From JACWAE01 sp963847595 (GTDB taxonomy: Bacteria > Chloroflexota > Dehalococcoidia > SZUA-161): a stretch of 64,000 nt of DNA. The translations under genes and the position numbers were made by a program. Shown piece by piece: positions 26,562 through 35,521 of the stretch. Below the pieces are notes generated by a model. That model saw only the letters and a list, made by a program, of their open reading frames with translations, was not told where the DNA came from and made no database searches. The DNA lies in contig CAWKAJ010000002.1 in the NCBI GenBank assembly GCA_963847595.1, positions 62,001 through 126,000 on the forward strand, given 5' to 3'. Numbering within the stretch: the first letter of the stretch is position 1; the number at the start of each line of letters is the position of its first letter.

Positions 26562-27551
26562 ATGAGTCCTTTACGACGTTTTCTACAGATAATATATGCC
26601 GTTATTATTGTTGTAGCTATTGGTGTCATTGGCTACAAATTGATTGAAGGATGGACACTACTCGATTCTCTCTACATGACGGTTATCACCCTGGCCACTG
26701 TAGGGTACAGGGAAGTACATCCTCTCTCAACCGGCGGCATGGTTTTCACCATTGTGCTTATCGTCATAGGGGTGGGTACCATATTTTATGCCCTCACCAC
26801 TGTGGTGCAATACATTATTGAGGGTAATCTCGCAAATATACTGGGGAGACGTCGGATGAAAGAGAAGATCGCAAAACTTAAGGGCCATATTATAGTTTGC
26901 GGGTACGGGAGAGTTGGAAGAGAAGTGGCGCGGGTTTTTCAGGAGGAAAGGATACCTTTTGTGGTTATCGACCATAATAGCGAGGCTATTGCCAAGGCTG
27001 CTGTGGATGGCTACCTGCATTTAGTGGGTAACGCAACTAATGACGATATCCTAAAGGAGGCTGGTATCCTCCAAGCGCGTGGGTTGGTGGCGGCAACGGG
27101 CAGCGATGCTGACAATGTATTTATAACGCTTTCGGCGAGGGAATTGCGCCCAGATCTTTTCATTACTGCCCGCGCTGGCGCCCCAGAGTCGGAAGCCAAG
27201 TTGAAGCGAGCCGGTGCTGACCGAACAATTTATCCGCATGTCCTCGGTGGGCGTCGGCTGGCAATGCTTGCCCTGCGCCCCTTGGTAGTAGATTTCGTTG
27301 ACACAGCACTGGGAAGCCGCGGCCAGGAACTGGTCCTGGAGAACATAGGGGTAGGTCCCGGCTCACCGGTGGCAGGTAAGACAGTCAGAGAAGGGCGATC
27401 CTGTTGCAGCGGGGCTGTAATTCTGGCGGTAAAGAAAAAGGGAGGCGCACTTCTCACCAGCTTCTCAGATGATACGCAGTTGGAGTTGGGAGACGAGTTG
27501 GTTGTGGTCGGCAACCGCGAGCAACTGAGGTCTTTGGAAGGGTCGATGTAA
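26562..27551 (+). CDS. TrkA-N/RCK-domain potassium channel
   Basis: 329 residues. Two membrane helices (about 9-28 and 60-82) enclose a pore helix with the filter TLATVGYREVHPL, where the usual TVGYGD reads TVGYRE, unusual in the last two positions. A cytosolic RCK domain follows: HIIVCGYGRVGREVARVF Rossmann NAD-binding motif, VVIDHNSEAI, GNATNDDILKEAGI; then a TrkA-C domain from about residue 240 (GSPVAGKTV, LELGDELVVVG). Ligand-gated K+ channel of the MthK/Kch type. Located in the redox cluster, but it may be an independent gene. Confidence 0.88.
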   Translation: MSPLRRFLQIIYAVIIVVAIGVIGYKLIEGWTLLDSLYMTVITLATVGYREVHPLSTGGMVFTIVLIVIGVGTIFYALTTVVQYIIEGNLANILGRRRMKEKIAKLKGHIIVCGYGRVGREVARVFQEERIPFVVIDHNSEAIAKAAVDGYLHLVGNATNDDILKEAGILQARGLVAATGSDADNVFITLSARELRPDLFITARAGAPESEAKLKRAGADRTIYPHVLGGRRLAMLALRPLVVDFVDTALGSRGQELVLENIGVGPGSPVAGKTVREGRSCCSGAVILAVKKKGGALLTSFSDDTQLELGDELVVVGNREQLRSLEGSM

Positions 27552-27598
27552 GACGAAGGGCTTCGCTATGAGAGGAACAGGCTAAGGTGGGGGAAGAT

Positions 27599-28354
27599 AT
27601 GCTGCAAGTTAAAGACTTAAGCGTGGCTGTCGAGGGCAAACAAATCCTGCATGACGTTAATCTCTCGATTGGAGACGGTGAGACGCATGCTCTATTCGGA
27701 CCAAACGGCGGAGGCAAGACGACTCTGCTGATGGCGATTATGGGGTTTCCCCGCTATCGGGTGACGAAAGGGCATATTATATTCAAAGGCCAGGATATTA
27801 CCAAGCTGTCTCTGGATGAACGGGCGCGCATGGGCATAGGCATGTCGTTTCAGCGTCCTCCCGTAGTGCGTGGAGTTAAGACGCGGGATGTGGTCACTGC
27901 CTGTTTGGGCTCCCGGGGAGACGGAGATATTGTCGGTAAGATGGCGCAGAGACTGAACATGGTCGAGCTAATGGACCGCGATATAAACTACGGGTTTTCC
28001 GGCGGTGAGATAAAACGGTCGGAGCTCCTGCAACTAATCGCTCAGAGCCCTGATCTGGTGCTGTTAGACGAGCCGGAGTCCGGGGTCGATCTGGTGAATA
28101 TGGCTCTGATAGGGCAGATGATAAATGAATTACTGCAGAAAGGCATAGGACAGCACCCGCAACGCCCGCGGACGCGTTCGGGGCTGATCATCACACATAC
28201 AGGCCATATCCTGGACTATGTGCACGCCAGTAAGGGATATGTCCTGTTAAATGGAACGATTCCCTGCGAGCGGGATGCTCTGGAGGTTTTGGATTCCATA
28301 AAACAGAATGGCTATGAGGGATGCGTAAAGTGTCTGTGTCAGAAAGAGCTGTAA
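27599..28354 (+). CDS. sufC: SufC-type ABC ATPase of a minimal Fe-S assembly system
   Basis: Cytosolic ATPase that works with SufB/SufD-type scaffolds in Fe-S cluster assembly. About 251 residues from ATG 27599, which has GGTGGGGGA upstream. Walker A is GPNGGGKTTL, Q-loop SFQRPP, signature GFSGGEIKRSELLQ, Walker B LVLLDEPESGVD and switch His in LIITHTG. The EIKR sequence after SGG and the SGVD ending are characteristic of SufC. No transmembrane partner is present. It overlaps the next gene by 34 bases. No SufS, SufU or SufE gene is next to it. Confidence 0.9.
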   Translation: MLQVKDLSVAVEGKQILHDVNLSIGDGETHALFGPNGGGKTTLLMAIMGFPRYRVTKGHIIFKGQDITKLSLDERARMGIGMSFQRPPVVRGVKTRDVVTACLGSRGDGDIVGKMAQRLNMVELMDRDINYGFSGGEIKRSELLQLIAQSPDLVLLDEPESGVDLVNMALIGQMINELLQKGIGQHPQRPRTRSGLIITHTGHILDYVHASKGYVLLNGTIPCERDALEVLDSIKQNGYEGCVKCLCQKEL

Positions 28355-29574
28355 AATCCAAGAAAACTAGAGAGTTGGCCGAAAAGGCGCTGGATAAGAA
28401 GCCAGCTATAGGCGAGGACATCGACATAGGCTCCTATGCCTCGAGTGCTGAGGAACATCCCTACCAGAAGCAGCCGTCTGAGCTTTCAGCTCAGGACAAG
28501 AAGCGCATGAAAGAGGTAGGGGTTACGCTGGACGAATCGAGCCAGCGTGGAGGGACCTTCGTCCAGATGGACCGCTCAGTGGTGCATAGCTCCTCAAGCC
28601 AGGAAGGGCTGGAGGTTATGGATATCAAGAAGGCGCTGGAGACCTATGACTGGCTTAAAGACTACTGGTGGCGTGCGGTAAGCGTGGATGCCGACAAGTT
28701 CACCGCCCAAACCGAGATTAATCTGGATAATGGCTATTTCATAAGGTCTCTCCCCGGCGCGAAGGCTGTCCACCCGGTTCAGGCCTGTCTTTACCTGGCG
28801 CATAAGAATCTGGCGCAAAAGGTGCACAATATCATTATTGCTGAGGAGAACTCAGAGTTGCACATTATTACCGGCTGCGCCACCAGCCCTATGACAGCAT
28901 CGGGGCTGCATATCGGCGTCTCTGAGTTCTACATCAAACGGGGGGCGAAGCTGACTTTCACCATGATTCATAACTGGGCTCCAGAGGTGGCTGTGCGCCC
29001 CCGCAGCGGAGCTATAGTCGAGGAAGGTGGGGTATTTCTCAGTAATTATGTCAATATGAAGCAGGTACGTACACTCCAGATGTATCCTGTCGCCCGTTGC
29101 GTGGGCGAAAATGCTATCGTCAGGTTTAACACTATTCTTGTGGCTCCCCCAGGCTCAACTCTGGATGTTGGCTCCAGGGTGCTTCTGGAGGCAAAAGGCT
29201 CCCGGTCAGAGGTCATAGCACGGACCATCACTACGGGGGGCACAATCATATCCAGAGGCTATATAGGGGGCAGCGCTCCCAATGTTAAGGGACATCTGGA
29301 ATGCCGGGGTTTGATTCTCTCCGAGAAAGGTATCATTCATGCTATCCCGGAACTCAGAGGGGAGATCGCGGGCGTAGACCTTTCGCATGAAGCGGCAGTA
29401 GGCAAGATCGCTGAAGAGGAGGTGGAGTACCTTATGGCGCGCGGCCTGACACGAGATGAGGCTACGGCGACGATAGTAAGGGGTTTCCTGCATGTCGATA
29501 TCGAAGGCCTGCCGCCGGAACTCGCCGCCCAATTAAAACAGGCGATCGAGACCAGCGAGAAGGAGCTTCTCTGA
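28321..29574 (+). CDS. SufB/SufD-family scaffold protein
   Basis: 417 residues, second gene of the SufC pair. The N-terminal helical part (residues 1-130) is followed by the right-handed beta-helix core typical of SufB/D: SELHIITGCATSP, ITTGGTIISRGYIGGSAPNVKGHLECRGLIL, PELRGEIAGVDLSHEAAVGKIAEEEVEYLMARGL. The SHEAAVGKI motif and its His are found in both SufB and SufD. A single SufB/D-like protein beside SufC corresponds to the reduced SUF-like (SMS) type known from archaea and some anaerobic bacteria. The start at 28321 lies inside sufC and lacks a clear site; GTG codons at 28330 and 28336 are alternatives. Confidence 0.87.
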   Translation: MRKVSVSERAVKSKKTRELAEKALDKKPAIGEDIDIGSYASSAEEHPYQKQPSELSAQDKKRMKEVGVTLDESSQRGGTFVQMDRSVVHSSSSQEGLEVMDIKKALETYDWLKDYWWRAVSVDADKFTAQTEINLDNGYFIRSLPGAKAVHPVQACLYLAHKNLAQKVHNIIIAEENSELHIITGCATSPMTASGLHIGVSEFYIKRGAKLTFTMIHNWAPEVAVRPRSGAIVEEGGVFLSNYVNMKQVRTLQMYPVARCVGENAIVRFNTILVAPPGSTLDVGSRVLLEAKGSRSEVIARTITTGGTIISRGYIGGSAPNVKGHLECRGLILSEKGIIHAIPELRGEIAGVDLSHEAAVGKIAEEEVEYLMARGLTRDEATATIVRGFLHVDIEGLPPELAAQLKQAIETSEKELL

Positions 29575-29605
29575 AGAATCTTAGATAGACAAGGAGGGAC
29601 ATGAG

Positions 29606-30292
29606 ATGGACCTGAAAGCTTTATATCCCATAAGCTATGGCATGTATGTGGTGGGCTCTAGAATGGGAAACAAGATTAATGCTCAGATTGCCAATACGGT
29701 GATTCAAGTCTGCTCCGACCCCCCGACCATTTCTGTGTGCATTAATAAAGGAAATCTCACGCATGAGTTCATCAAGGATAGCAAGGTCTTCAGTGTTTCG
29801 GTGCTATCTCAAGAGACGCCATTGAGCTTCATTGGCCGTTTTGGCTTCAAATCAGGGCGCGATATGAACAAATTTGAGGGTGTCAATTATAAGGTAGGTG
29901 AGACTAAGGCACCTATAGTCCTGGACAATGCCCTGTCTTATATGGAAGCCAAGATGATTAGTTCGCTGGATACGAAAACACATACTATATTTGTGGGAGA
30001 ACTCGTGGATGCCGCCGTTCTCAAGGAAGGCGAGCCGATGACCTATGCCTACTATCATGAGGTCAAGCGCGGCACCACTCCCAAGACAGCTCCCCATTAT
30101 GTTGAGGAGAAGAAAGAAGGAGAAATTAAAATGGCGAAATATAAATGCTCTGTATGCGGATATATCTATGACCCTGCAAAGGGTGATCCGGAGGGCAAGA
30201 TTCCGCCCGGCACGCCATTCGAGAAACTGCCGGAAGATTGGACGTGCCCGGTCTGCGGTGCGGCTAAGAGCGAGTTTGAAAAAATATCATAA
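29606..30292 (+). CDS. Flavin reductase-rubredoxin fusion (high-molecular-weight rubredoxin)
   Basis: 228 residues with a strong AAGGAGG site. The N-terminal 170 residues form a flavin reductase/FMN-binding split-barrel domain (ISYGMYVVGSRMGNKINAQ, STxSxx-like VLSQETPLSFIGRFGFKSG). The C-terminal 53 residues are a rubredoxin, MAKYKCSVCGYIYDPAKGD and WTCPVCGAAKSEF, with both CxxCG knuckles. Such fusions pass electrons from NAD(P)H to flavodiiron proteins or peroxide/NO reductases in anaerobes. Thirty-one bases downstream of the SufB-like gene, so probably the same operon. Confidence 0.92.
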   Translation: MDLKALYPISYGMYVVGSRMGNKINAQIANTVIQVCSDPPTISVCINKGNLTHEFIKDSKVFSVSVLSQETPLSFIGRFGFKSGRDMNKFEGVNYKVGETKAPIVLDNALSYMEAKMISSLDTKTHTIFVGELVDAAVLKEGEPMTYAYYHEVKRGTTPKTAPHYVEEKKEGEIKMAKYKCSVCGYIYDPAKGDPEGKIPPGTPFEKLPEDWTCPVCGAAKSEFEKIS

Positions 30293-30323
30293 ATGTGAGT
30301 AGCTGGGGAGCGCTTCAGAAGAT

Positions 30324-30998
30324 ATGGCTATACAGGCAGAGTTCATAAAATCGATTCCCTATTTCTCAAGCCTGAGCCCTGCTCAACTTGATTCTCTAAA
30401 GGGGCTTATCTTTGAGACTACGGCTGAGAGGGGGGAATTCATAGTGCTGGAAAGTGAGCCGGCTGAGGCGCTGTATTTTGTTGTTTCCGGCGTGGTGAAG
30501 GTGTTCAAGACATCGGCTGATGGAAGAGAGCAGATTCTCCAATTAGTACGTCCCGGTGAATCTTTTAATGATGCTCCTATCTTCGATGGGGGCCCGAATC
30601 CGGCCAGCGCCCAAGCGATGGGGCCGGTAGTGCTTTATGGGATAAAGAATAGCGACATGGGGCCTATTCTGCGTACTCACCCACAGGTAGCCCTGAATGT
30701 AATCAAAGTTTTATCGCAGAAGCTGCGGAATTTGGTTTCCCTAGTGGAAGACCTGTCTTTCAAGCACGTTACTGCCCGGCTGGCTAAGATACTTTTGGAA
30801 TACGCCGGCGATGGCGTAGGTCCTGCTAAGCCGCGACTGACACAGCAGGAAATGGCAGCTATGGCAGGGACTGCCCGTGAGATGATCGGCAGGTCGCTCA
30901 AGGAGCTGGAGGATGAAGGGATAATCAGGTTGGAGCATCACCGTATAGTAGTTGCTGACAAGGAAGCTCTGAAAAAATGGGCAGGGGTGGTTGAATGA
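30324..30998 (+). CDS. Crp/Fnr-family transcriptional regulator
   Basis: 224 residues. Residues 1-125 form the cyclic-nucleotide-like beta-barrel (PYFSSLSPAQLDSLKGL, ALYFVVSGVVKVFK, LVRPGESFNDAPIFDGG). A dimer helix follows, then a winged helix-turn-helix (RLTQQEMAAMAGTAREMIGR, LKELEDEGIIRL). No N-terminal Cys cluster is seen, so it is not an Fnr-type oxygen sensor; its effector may be a nucleotide, haem or a redox signal. Position directly after the rubredoxin fusion suggests control of this redox cluster. Confidence 0.9.
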   Translation: MAIQAEFIKSIPYFSSLSPAQLDSLKGLIFETTAERGEFIVLESEPAEALYFVVSGVVKVFKTSADGREQILQLVRPGESFNDAPIFDGGPNPASAQAMGPVVLYGIKNSDMGPILRTHPQVALNVIKVLSQKLRNLVSLVEDLSFKHVTARLAKILLEYAGDGVGPAKPRLTQQEMAAMAGTAREMIGRSLKELEDEGIIRLEHHRIVVADKEALKKWAGVVE

Positions 30999-31061
30999 GA
31001 CAAAGGTCACAGACAGACAGGTGCCCCTGCTCTTATGATGTTTTTGATGGAGTTCAACAGA

Positions 31062-31268
31062 ATGCCTGAAATTCCTGTAATAGACCAGGAAAGATGTAAT
31101 GGATGCGGCCTCTGCGTGAGTGTATGTTCCTGCAGGTCATTGATGCTATTGGGGAACGTCATAAGTTTTGTTAAGACAGGAGACTGTGGGTGGTGCACGT
31201 GGTGTGAGGCTGTATGCCCCACAGGCGCCATAAGTTGCCCTTTCGAAATAGTTGTCGAGGAGCGCTAA
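31062..31268 (+). CDS. 2[4Fe-4S] ferredoxin
   Basis: Small cytosolic electron carrier of 68 residues from ATG 31062, which has GGAG nine bases upstream. Two cluster motifs: CNGCGLCVSVC and CGWCTWCEAVCP, the second with two Trp residues in place of common small residues. The gap between motifs is somewhat longer than in clostridial ferredoxins. It follows the Crp/Fnr gene and may serve the flavin reductase-rubredoxin or the Fe-S system by context. Confidence 0.88.
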   Translation: MPEIPVIDQERCNGCGLCVSVCSCRSLMLLGNVISFVKTGDCGWCTWCEAVCPTGAISCPFEIVVEER

Positions 31269-31429
31269 ACAAGTAATAATTTTGCCTCTCCACATTCCTC
31301 TATATCTGCACAACTCCAGCGCTACCAAGGTACTTAACCAACGTTCGGTCGCCAATGCGACAGAAGTCACATACAACGGTGAGCTCATAACTTATTATGC
31401 TATTGGTGGGTTATGTCCAGGGGTGGAAG

Positions 31430-31678
31430 ATGAGTCGCAAGACTAAAGATACACATGAGAAACGGAAACGCCCGGCCAGGATTGGATGCGCTCATTATTG
31501 GGTAATTGAAAGCCCCAAAGGGCCTATAAGCAGGGGCGTGTGCAAGTATTGCGGCGCAGTTAGCGAGTTCAGCAACTATGTGCCCTACCCATCGTGGGAA
31601 GGCAAAATGCCCAAGCTTCCCGAACATCACGAGATGTCCGATGTTGAGCCCGGTGATAATGCGGACAGTAATTCCTGA
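31430..31678 (+). CDS. Small protein with a CH...CxxC zinc-binding-like motif
   Basis: 82 residues from ATG 31430 (GGGGTGG lies upstream). A basic N-terminus MSRKTKDTHEKRKRPARIG precedes CAHYWVIESPKGPISRGVCKYCG, in which Cys-His and Cys-x2-Cys could form a zinc ribbon; SNYVPYPSWEG and an acidic tail follow. No named family is recognised, but the pattern C-x(n)-G-x-C-x2-C-G is typical of small Chloroflexota zinc-ribbon proteins. A perfect terminator follows, so it ends the transcript. Confidence 0.6.
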   Translation: MSRKTKDTHEKRKRPARIGCAHYWVIESPKGPISRGVCKYCGAVSEFSNYVPYPSWEGKMPKLPEHHEMSDVEPGDNADSNS

Positions 31679-31707
31679 AATGGCATTGAAACGCTAAAGG
31701 GTTCATT

Positions 31708-31741
31708 TAGGGGCGGGTTTCAAACCTGCCCCTATTTTTTT
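31708..31741 (+). terminator. Intrinsic terminator
   Basis: TAGGGGCGGGTTT-c-AAACCTGCCCCTA, a long stem with one mismatch, followed by a run of seven T. It lies 30 bases after the small zinc-ribbon gene and closes the redox cluster. Confidence 0.85.
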
Positions 31742-31843
31742 GAGGCCATCCAGTTCACCAATTCGCCTCCAGGGGATTGCCCTCACGATGGAATTCAGGC
31801 ATAATGTTGCTGTTGCGTTTTTTCGATAATCGGAGGGCAAGCA

Positions 31844-33061
31844 ATGGCCAAACAAGCGCTTTCCGGACTTAAGGTAGTAGAATATGGAAGTTTTGTCTCC
31901 GCAGCCTATTGCACCAAGCTGATGGCTGATTTCGGCGCTGAGGTCATTAAGATCGAAGAGCCTAAGAGAGGGGATGAGTCCAGAGATTACGGGCCATTCC
32001 CTGATGACGTCCCTCATCCTGAACGAAGCGGTCTCTTCCTCTACCTGAACACTAATAAACTGGGCATCACGCTTAATGTAAAGACTACAACTGGATTGGA
32101 GATACTTAAGGGACTGCTCAAAGAGGCGGATGTCTTTGTGGAGAACAACCTGCCCAAGCTCATGAGCGAGATCGGCTTAGATTATGTCAAACTGAAGGAG
32201 CTAAATCCCAGGCTGATCGTAACATCGCTCACTCCTTTCGGGCAGACAGGGCCTTACAGGGATTACAAAGCCTATCCGATAAACTGTTGCGCGGTTGGAG
32301 GCGTAAGCCAGAGTATAGGCCACTACTGGCGCGAGCCGCTGACAATGCCGCTATCGCATGGCAATTACCAGGCCGCTGTCAGCGGTGCTCTGGGCACAAT
32401 GGTCGCCCTTCTGGCCAGAGATGTTACCGGTCGAGGCCAGCATGTAGACATCTCGGAGACTGATGTTTGGGCTACTTACCATGTGGGATTCGGAATAACG
32501 ATTTATGCCTTCGGGGTGAAGGATAATCTGAGGAAGGGTTACATCGGAGGCGGCTGGACATATCCTGCACGGAGGGTTATCCCCTGTAAAGATGGGTATA
32601 TGGCTCTATGCGCCCCTCAGCTTAAGCAGTGGGTCAAATTCGTGGAGCTAATGGGCAATCCTGAGTGGATTCAAGACCCGAGATACCGGGACCGCCATGC
32701 CATGGAGGACGATTATCCTGAGGAGGTGGACGCTCTGCTGGCACCGTGGTTCCTTGAACGCACCAAGAAAGAGCTCTTCGAACTCTTTGAAAAGAATGCG
32801 ATTCCCTTCGCTCCGCTCTATAACATGGAGGATGAGGTTAATGATGTTCATCTTAAAGAGCGCAGGTTCTTTGTCGCAATTGATAGAGATGAAACCGGGG
32901 ATCTGAAATATCCAGGAGCGCCTTATAAATTGTCTAATACGCCCTGGGCGCTGGCTCGCCCTGCTCCTTTGCTCGGGGAGCACAACGAAGAGATATATTG
33001 CGGGCGTCTGGGCTACTCGAAGGAGAACTTAGTGGCGTTGCGGAGAGCGGGTGTTATCTAA
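31844..33061 (+). CDS. CaiB/BaiF-type CoA-transferase (family III)
   Basis: 405 residues. Cytosolic enzyme that moves CoA between carboxylic acids through an aspartyl-CoA intermediate. N-terminal LSGLKVVEYGSFVSAAYCTK and MADFGAEVIKIEEPKRGDESR, NTNKLGITLNVKT, then VEGxRPG-like DVFVENNLPKLMSEIGLDY and LNPRLIVTSLTPFGQTGPY are family hallmarks. The GGAGG site before ATG 31844 is good. Followed 70 bases later by a second family member, suggesting a heteromeric enzyme or sequential steps in one acyl-CoA pathway. The substrate is unknown. Confidence 0.9.
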   Translation: MAKQALSGLKVVEYGSFVSAAYCTKLMADFGAEVIKIEEPKRGDESRDYGPFPDDVPHPERSGLFLYLNTNKLGITLNVKTTTGLEILKGLLKEADVFVENNLPKLMSEIGLDYVKLKELNPRLIVTSLTPFGQTGPYRDYKAYPINCCAVGGVSQSIGHYWREPLTMPLSHGNYQAAVSGALGTMVALLARDVTGRGQHVDISETDVWATYHVGFGITIYAFGVKDNLRKGYIGGGWTYPARRVIPCKDGYMALCAPQLKQWVKFVELMGNPEWIQDPRYRDRHAMEDDYPEEVDALLAPWFLERTKKELFELFEKNAIPFAPLYNMEDEVNDVHLKERRFFVAIDRDETGDLKYPGAPYKLSNTPWALARPAPLLGEHNEEIYCGRLGYSKENLVALRRAGVI

Positions 33062-33130
33062 TCCTGGAAAGTGACAGGGGCTGGTCGGAGCAGATGCTCA
33101 AACCTACCCGTGGACAGGAGGCTTCCTAAG

Positions 33131-34390
33131 ATGGCGTGGCATCCTTTGCAGGGTTATCGGGTGGTTGATTTCGGGTCAGCATGGGCTGGTCCCCAGATGG
33201 CGCATATTGTGGCTGACATGGGGGCCGAGGTAATTAAAGTGGAGTCTCGTAACAGGATAGATTATGGCAGAATGGGTGGGGCTGCCAGTTCCAAGGAGTT
33301 GTTGCTCAAGACGCCTGAGGCGTTAGTGGCCGCTGCTCCGGAACGATTGGAGTTGAATCCGGTGTTCCATCTGCTGAACCGTGGCAAATTGGGAATTACG
33401 GTCGATTTTACCAAACCTAAAGGAGCTGAACTGCTTAGAGAGTTAATTAAAAGAAGCGACGTTGTTACCGACAACTTCACCCCCGGCGTGTTGGACAGAT
33501 ATGGGTTGGGCTATGAATCGCTGGCAGAGATTAAGCAGGACATAATTGTGGTATCTCTTTGCTTTGCTGGTCATACCGGACCTCTAAAGGGAACCAGAGG
33601 GTATGCTCCTATCATCACCGCTTTAGCCGGCCTCGACAGCGTCGTGGGCTATACAGACGAATCGGTTCCCTGCGGGCCGAACTTTGCCTATGGTGACCAC
33701 GTAGCAGCTATGCATGGGGCTCTGGCTATACTCGTTGCCTTGATTCACCGTAACAGGACCGGGGAGGGCCAGTACATAGACATCTCTGAGTGGGAGGCAA
33801 CAACATCTCTATTGGGCGAGCCGCTTATGGAGTATGTCATGAATGGCCGAATTCCTGGGCCAACGGGCAACCGCGATTCCATCATGGCACCTCACGGTTA
33901 CTATCCGTGCAAAGGAGAAGGACAGTGGGTGTCTATTGCGGTTAAGACCGATGAGGAATGGCGTAACTTTTGCCAGGCACTCGGTAGCCCGCCCTGGGCT
34001 GAGGATGAGAGGTTCAGCGACAGATATAGCAGGCTGGCCAATCAGGATGCGCTGGATAAACTTGTGGGCCAGTGGACTGCCAATTACAGCCCCCCTGAGG
34101 TGACAGAGATTCTACAGCAGGCTGGTGTAGCGGCGGCTCCCTTCTTGATCTCCAAGGAACAGTATCATGACCCGCATTTCAAGGAGCGAGGTATTTTTGT
34201 GGAGGTCAACCATCCCCAAAGCGGGCGTGAGGTATTTTATGGCATTCCCTGGAAGCTGAGCGATACGCCGGGCGAGGTTCGCGCTAGCGGACCGTTACTG
34301 GGTCAGCATAATGAATATGTGTTCAAAGAGTTGCTGGGCTTATCGCAGGAAGACTTTGAACATCTTGTTGAGGAGAAAATTATCTTCTGA
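33131..34390 (+). CDS. CaiB/BaiF-type CoA-transferase, second copy
   Basis: 419 residues from ATG 33131, which follows AGGAGG by nine bases; the upstream in-frame extension has no similarity to the family. Same layout as its neighbour: YRVVDFGSAWAGPQMAHIVA, MGAEVIKVESRNRID, NRGKLGITVDFTKPKGAELL, VVTDNFTPGVLDRYGLGYES, SLCFAGHTGPLKGTRGYAP and AYGDHVAAMHGALAILVAL, the last containing the Asp of the catalytic region. Identity to the first copy is moderate, so they are ancient paralogues, and they could be two subunits of one transferase. Confidence 0.9.
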   Translation: MAWHPLQGYRVVDFGSAWAGPQMAHIVADMGAEVIKVESRNRIDYGRMGGAASSKELLLKTPEALVAAAPERLELNPVFHLLNRGKLGITVDFTKPKGAELLRELIKRSDVVTDNFTPGVLDRYGLGYESLAEIKQDIIVVSLCFAGHTGPLKGTRGYAPIITALAGLDSVVGYTDESVPCGPNFAYGDHVAAMHGALAILVALIHRNRTGEGQYIDISEWEATTSLLGEPLMEYVMNGRIPGPTGNRDSIMAPHGYYPCKGEGQWVSIAVKTDEEWRNFCQALGSPPWAEDERFSDRYSRLANQDALDKLVGQWTANYSPPEVTEILQQAGVAAAPFLISKEQYHDPHFKERGIFVEVNHPQSGREVFYGIPWKLSDTPGEVRASGPLLGQHNEYVFKELLGLSQEDFEHLVEEKIIF

Positions 34391-34420
34391 TTTCGGGCAG
34401 CATGTCGGTATGGGACTGCA

Positions 34421-35521
34421 CTATGTTCTGACAAAAGTTGGGAGTTGAGACGTCATCGCTTGTTGCCCAAGTATTTGAAGTAAATAATCTACAACACGGG
34501 AGTCCCATTGTTCCCGGGACAGATTCATCAAGGCTTCAAGTGTTTCCTTATCGCCAGGCTGGAGCTGATAAGGGTGGCGGAAGGTCGCATTACTACGATA
34601 CCCTGACTCTGTTTGTCGCTTATCAGGAGCCCTGGCAATAAGCACAATATCTCTGTCGCACTCTAATCGGGGCATTATTATGTTTGTAGATACAAGCTGG
34701 TCTCTCATGCCGCTGTCCCTACCTTGTGCCCAAGATATCGATTCGATGAAGCTATGGTCCGGGATGTGAATCTTGCCACTGTCAAGCGATGGGCCAATAA
34801 TATGCAGCCCATTTGTTATTTCAATCAGGTCGTCGTAACTGACAAATTGGTTTGCAGTGTCCTCGCTCAGCAGGCTTGTCCACTCTCCATCGTCACGGAT
34901 GGAGGCTCGTAATATCTCGGCCGTCAACAGCAGCTTCCGTGCTATTTGCATATATCTCGCCAGTTCCTGGGGATCGGTCGCAGCGCCGAAGACGGGGATG
35001 GCTAATTCGGCACCGGGTGTGGATTCTCTTCCCTGCGCCCGGAATATGGCTTGCAACTCCTCAAGGGAAATCTGTCCGCATAGAAATGACCTAATAGCTT
35101 CGCTTTGCTGCAGTGCTGATTTGCACTCTCCTTTTTTCAGCACCAGCCTTCTTATTTCAAGGGCCCTTTTTACCCTGGCACTAACATCGTCGAGGTCGAA
35201 GGGTTTGGTAAGGTAGTCGCATGCTCCCAGTTTCAGGGCTTCGATATGCATTTTGGTGTCTACCGTCGCAGTTATCATGATGACGAAGATATCAGGGTGG
35301 TCAGCGGTAAGCCTGCGCAATACTTCAATTCCCGAAAGGCCCGGCATACTGACGTCAAGAAGCACGAGGGCGAATGCCTTAATTGAGGCTTTACACAGGG
35401 CTTCCTGGCCATCGGCTGCAACTTCACAATTATAGCCGTCGAGCTCCAATTTGCGAGAGAGAATGTCTCTTATTGGCTCTTCATCGTCGACTATTAATAT
35501 GGTCAGCTTATTTTCTTCCAC
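34421..35521 (-). CDS. Response regulator with an unrecognised C-terminal domain
   Basis: 366 residues, GTG start directly after the TAG of the sensor kinase gene, with a GGGAGG site, so the two are translationally coupled. Residues 6-120 are a receiver domain: LIVDDEEPIRDIL, phospho-Asp in ALVLLDVSMPGLSG, ITAT and Lys in YLTKPFDLDD. The remaining 240 residues are not a DNA-binding, GGDEF or HD domain that I can recognise; they contain ARYMQIARKLLLTAEILRAS and GLHIIGPSLDSGKIHIPDH, which may be a ligand- or protein-binding domain. Output is unknown. Confidence 0.85.
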   Translation of the reverse strand: MEENKLTILIVDDEEPIRDILSRKLELDGYNCEVAADGQEALCKASIKAFALVLLDVSMPGLSGIEVLRRLTADHPDIFVIMITATVDTKMHIEALKLGACDYLTKPFDLDDVSARVKRALEIRRLVLKKGECKSALQQSEAIRSFLCGQISLEELQAIFRAQGRESTPGAELAIPVFGAATDPQELARYMQIARKLLLTAEILRASIRDDGEWTSLLSEDTANQFVSYDDLIEITNGLHIIGPSLDSGKIHIPDHSFIESISWAQGRDSGMRDQLVSTNIIMPRLECDRDIVLIARAPDKRQTESGYRSNATFRHPYQLQPGDKETLEALMNLSREQWDSRVVDYLLQILGQQAMTSQLPTFVRT

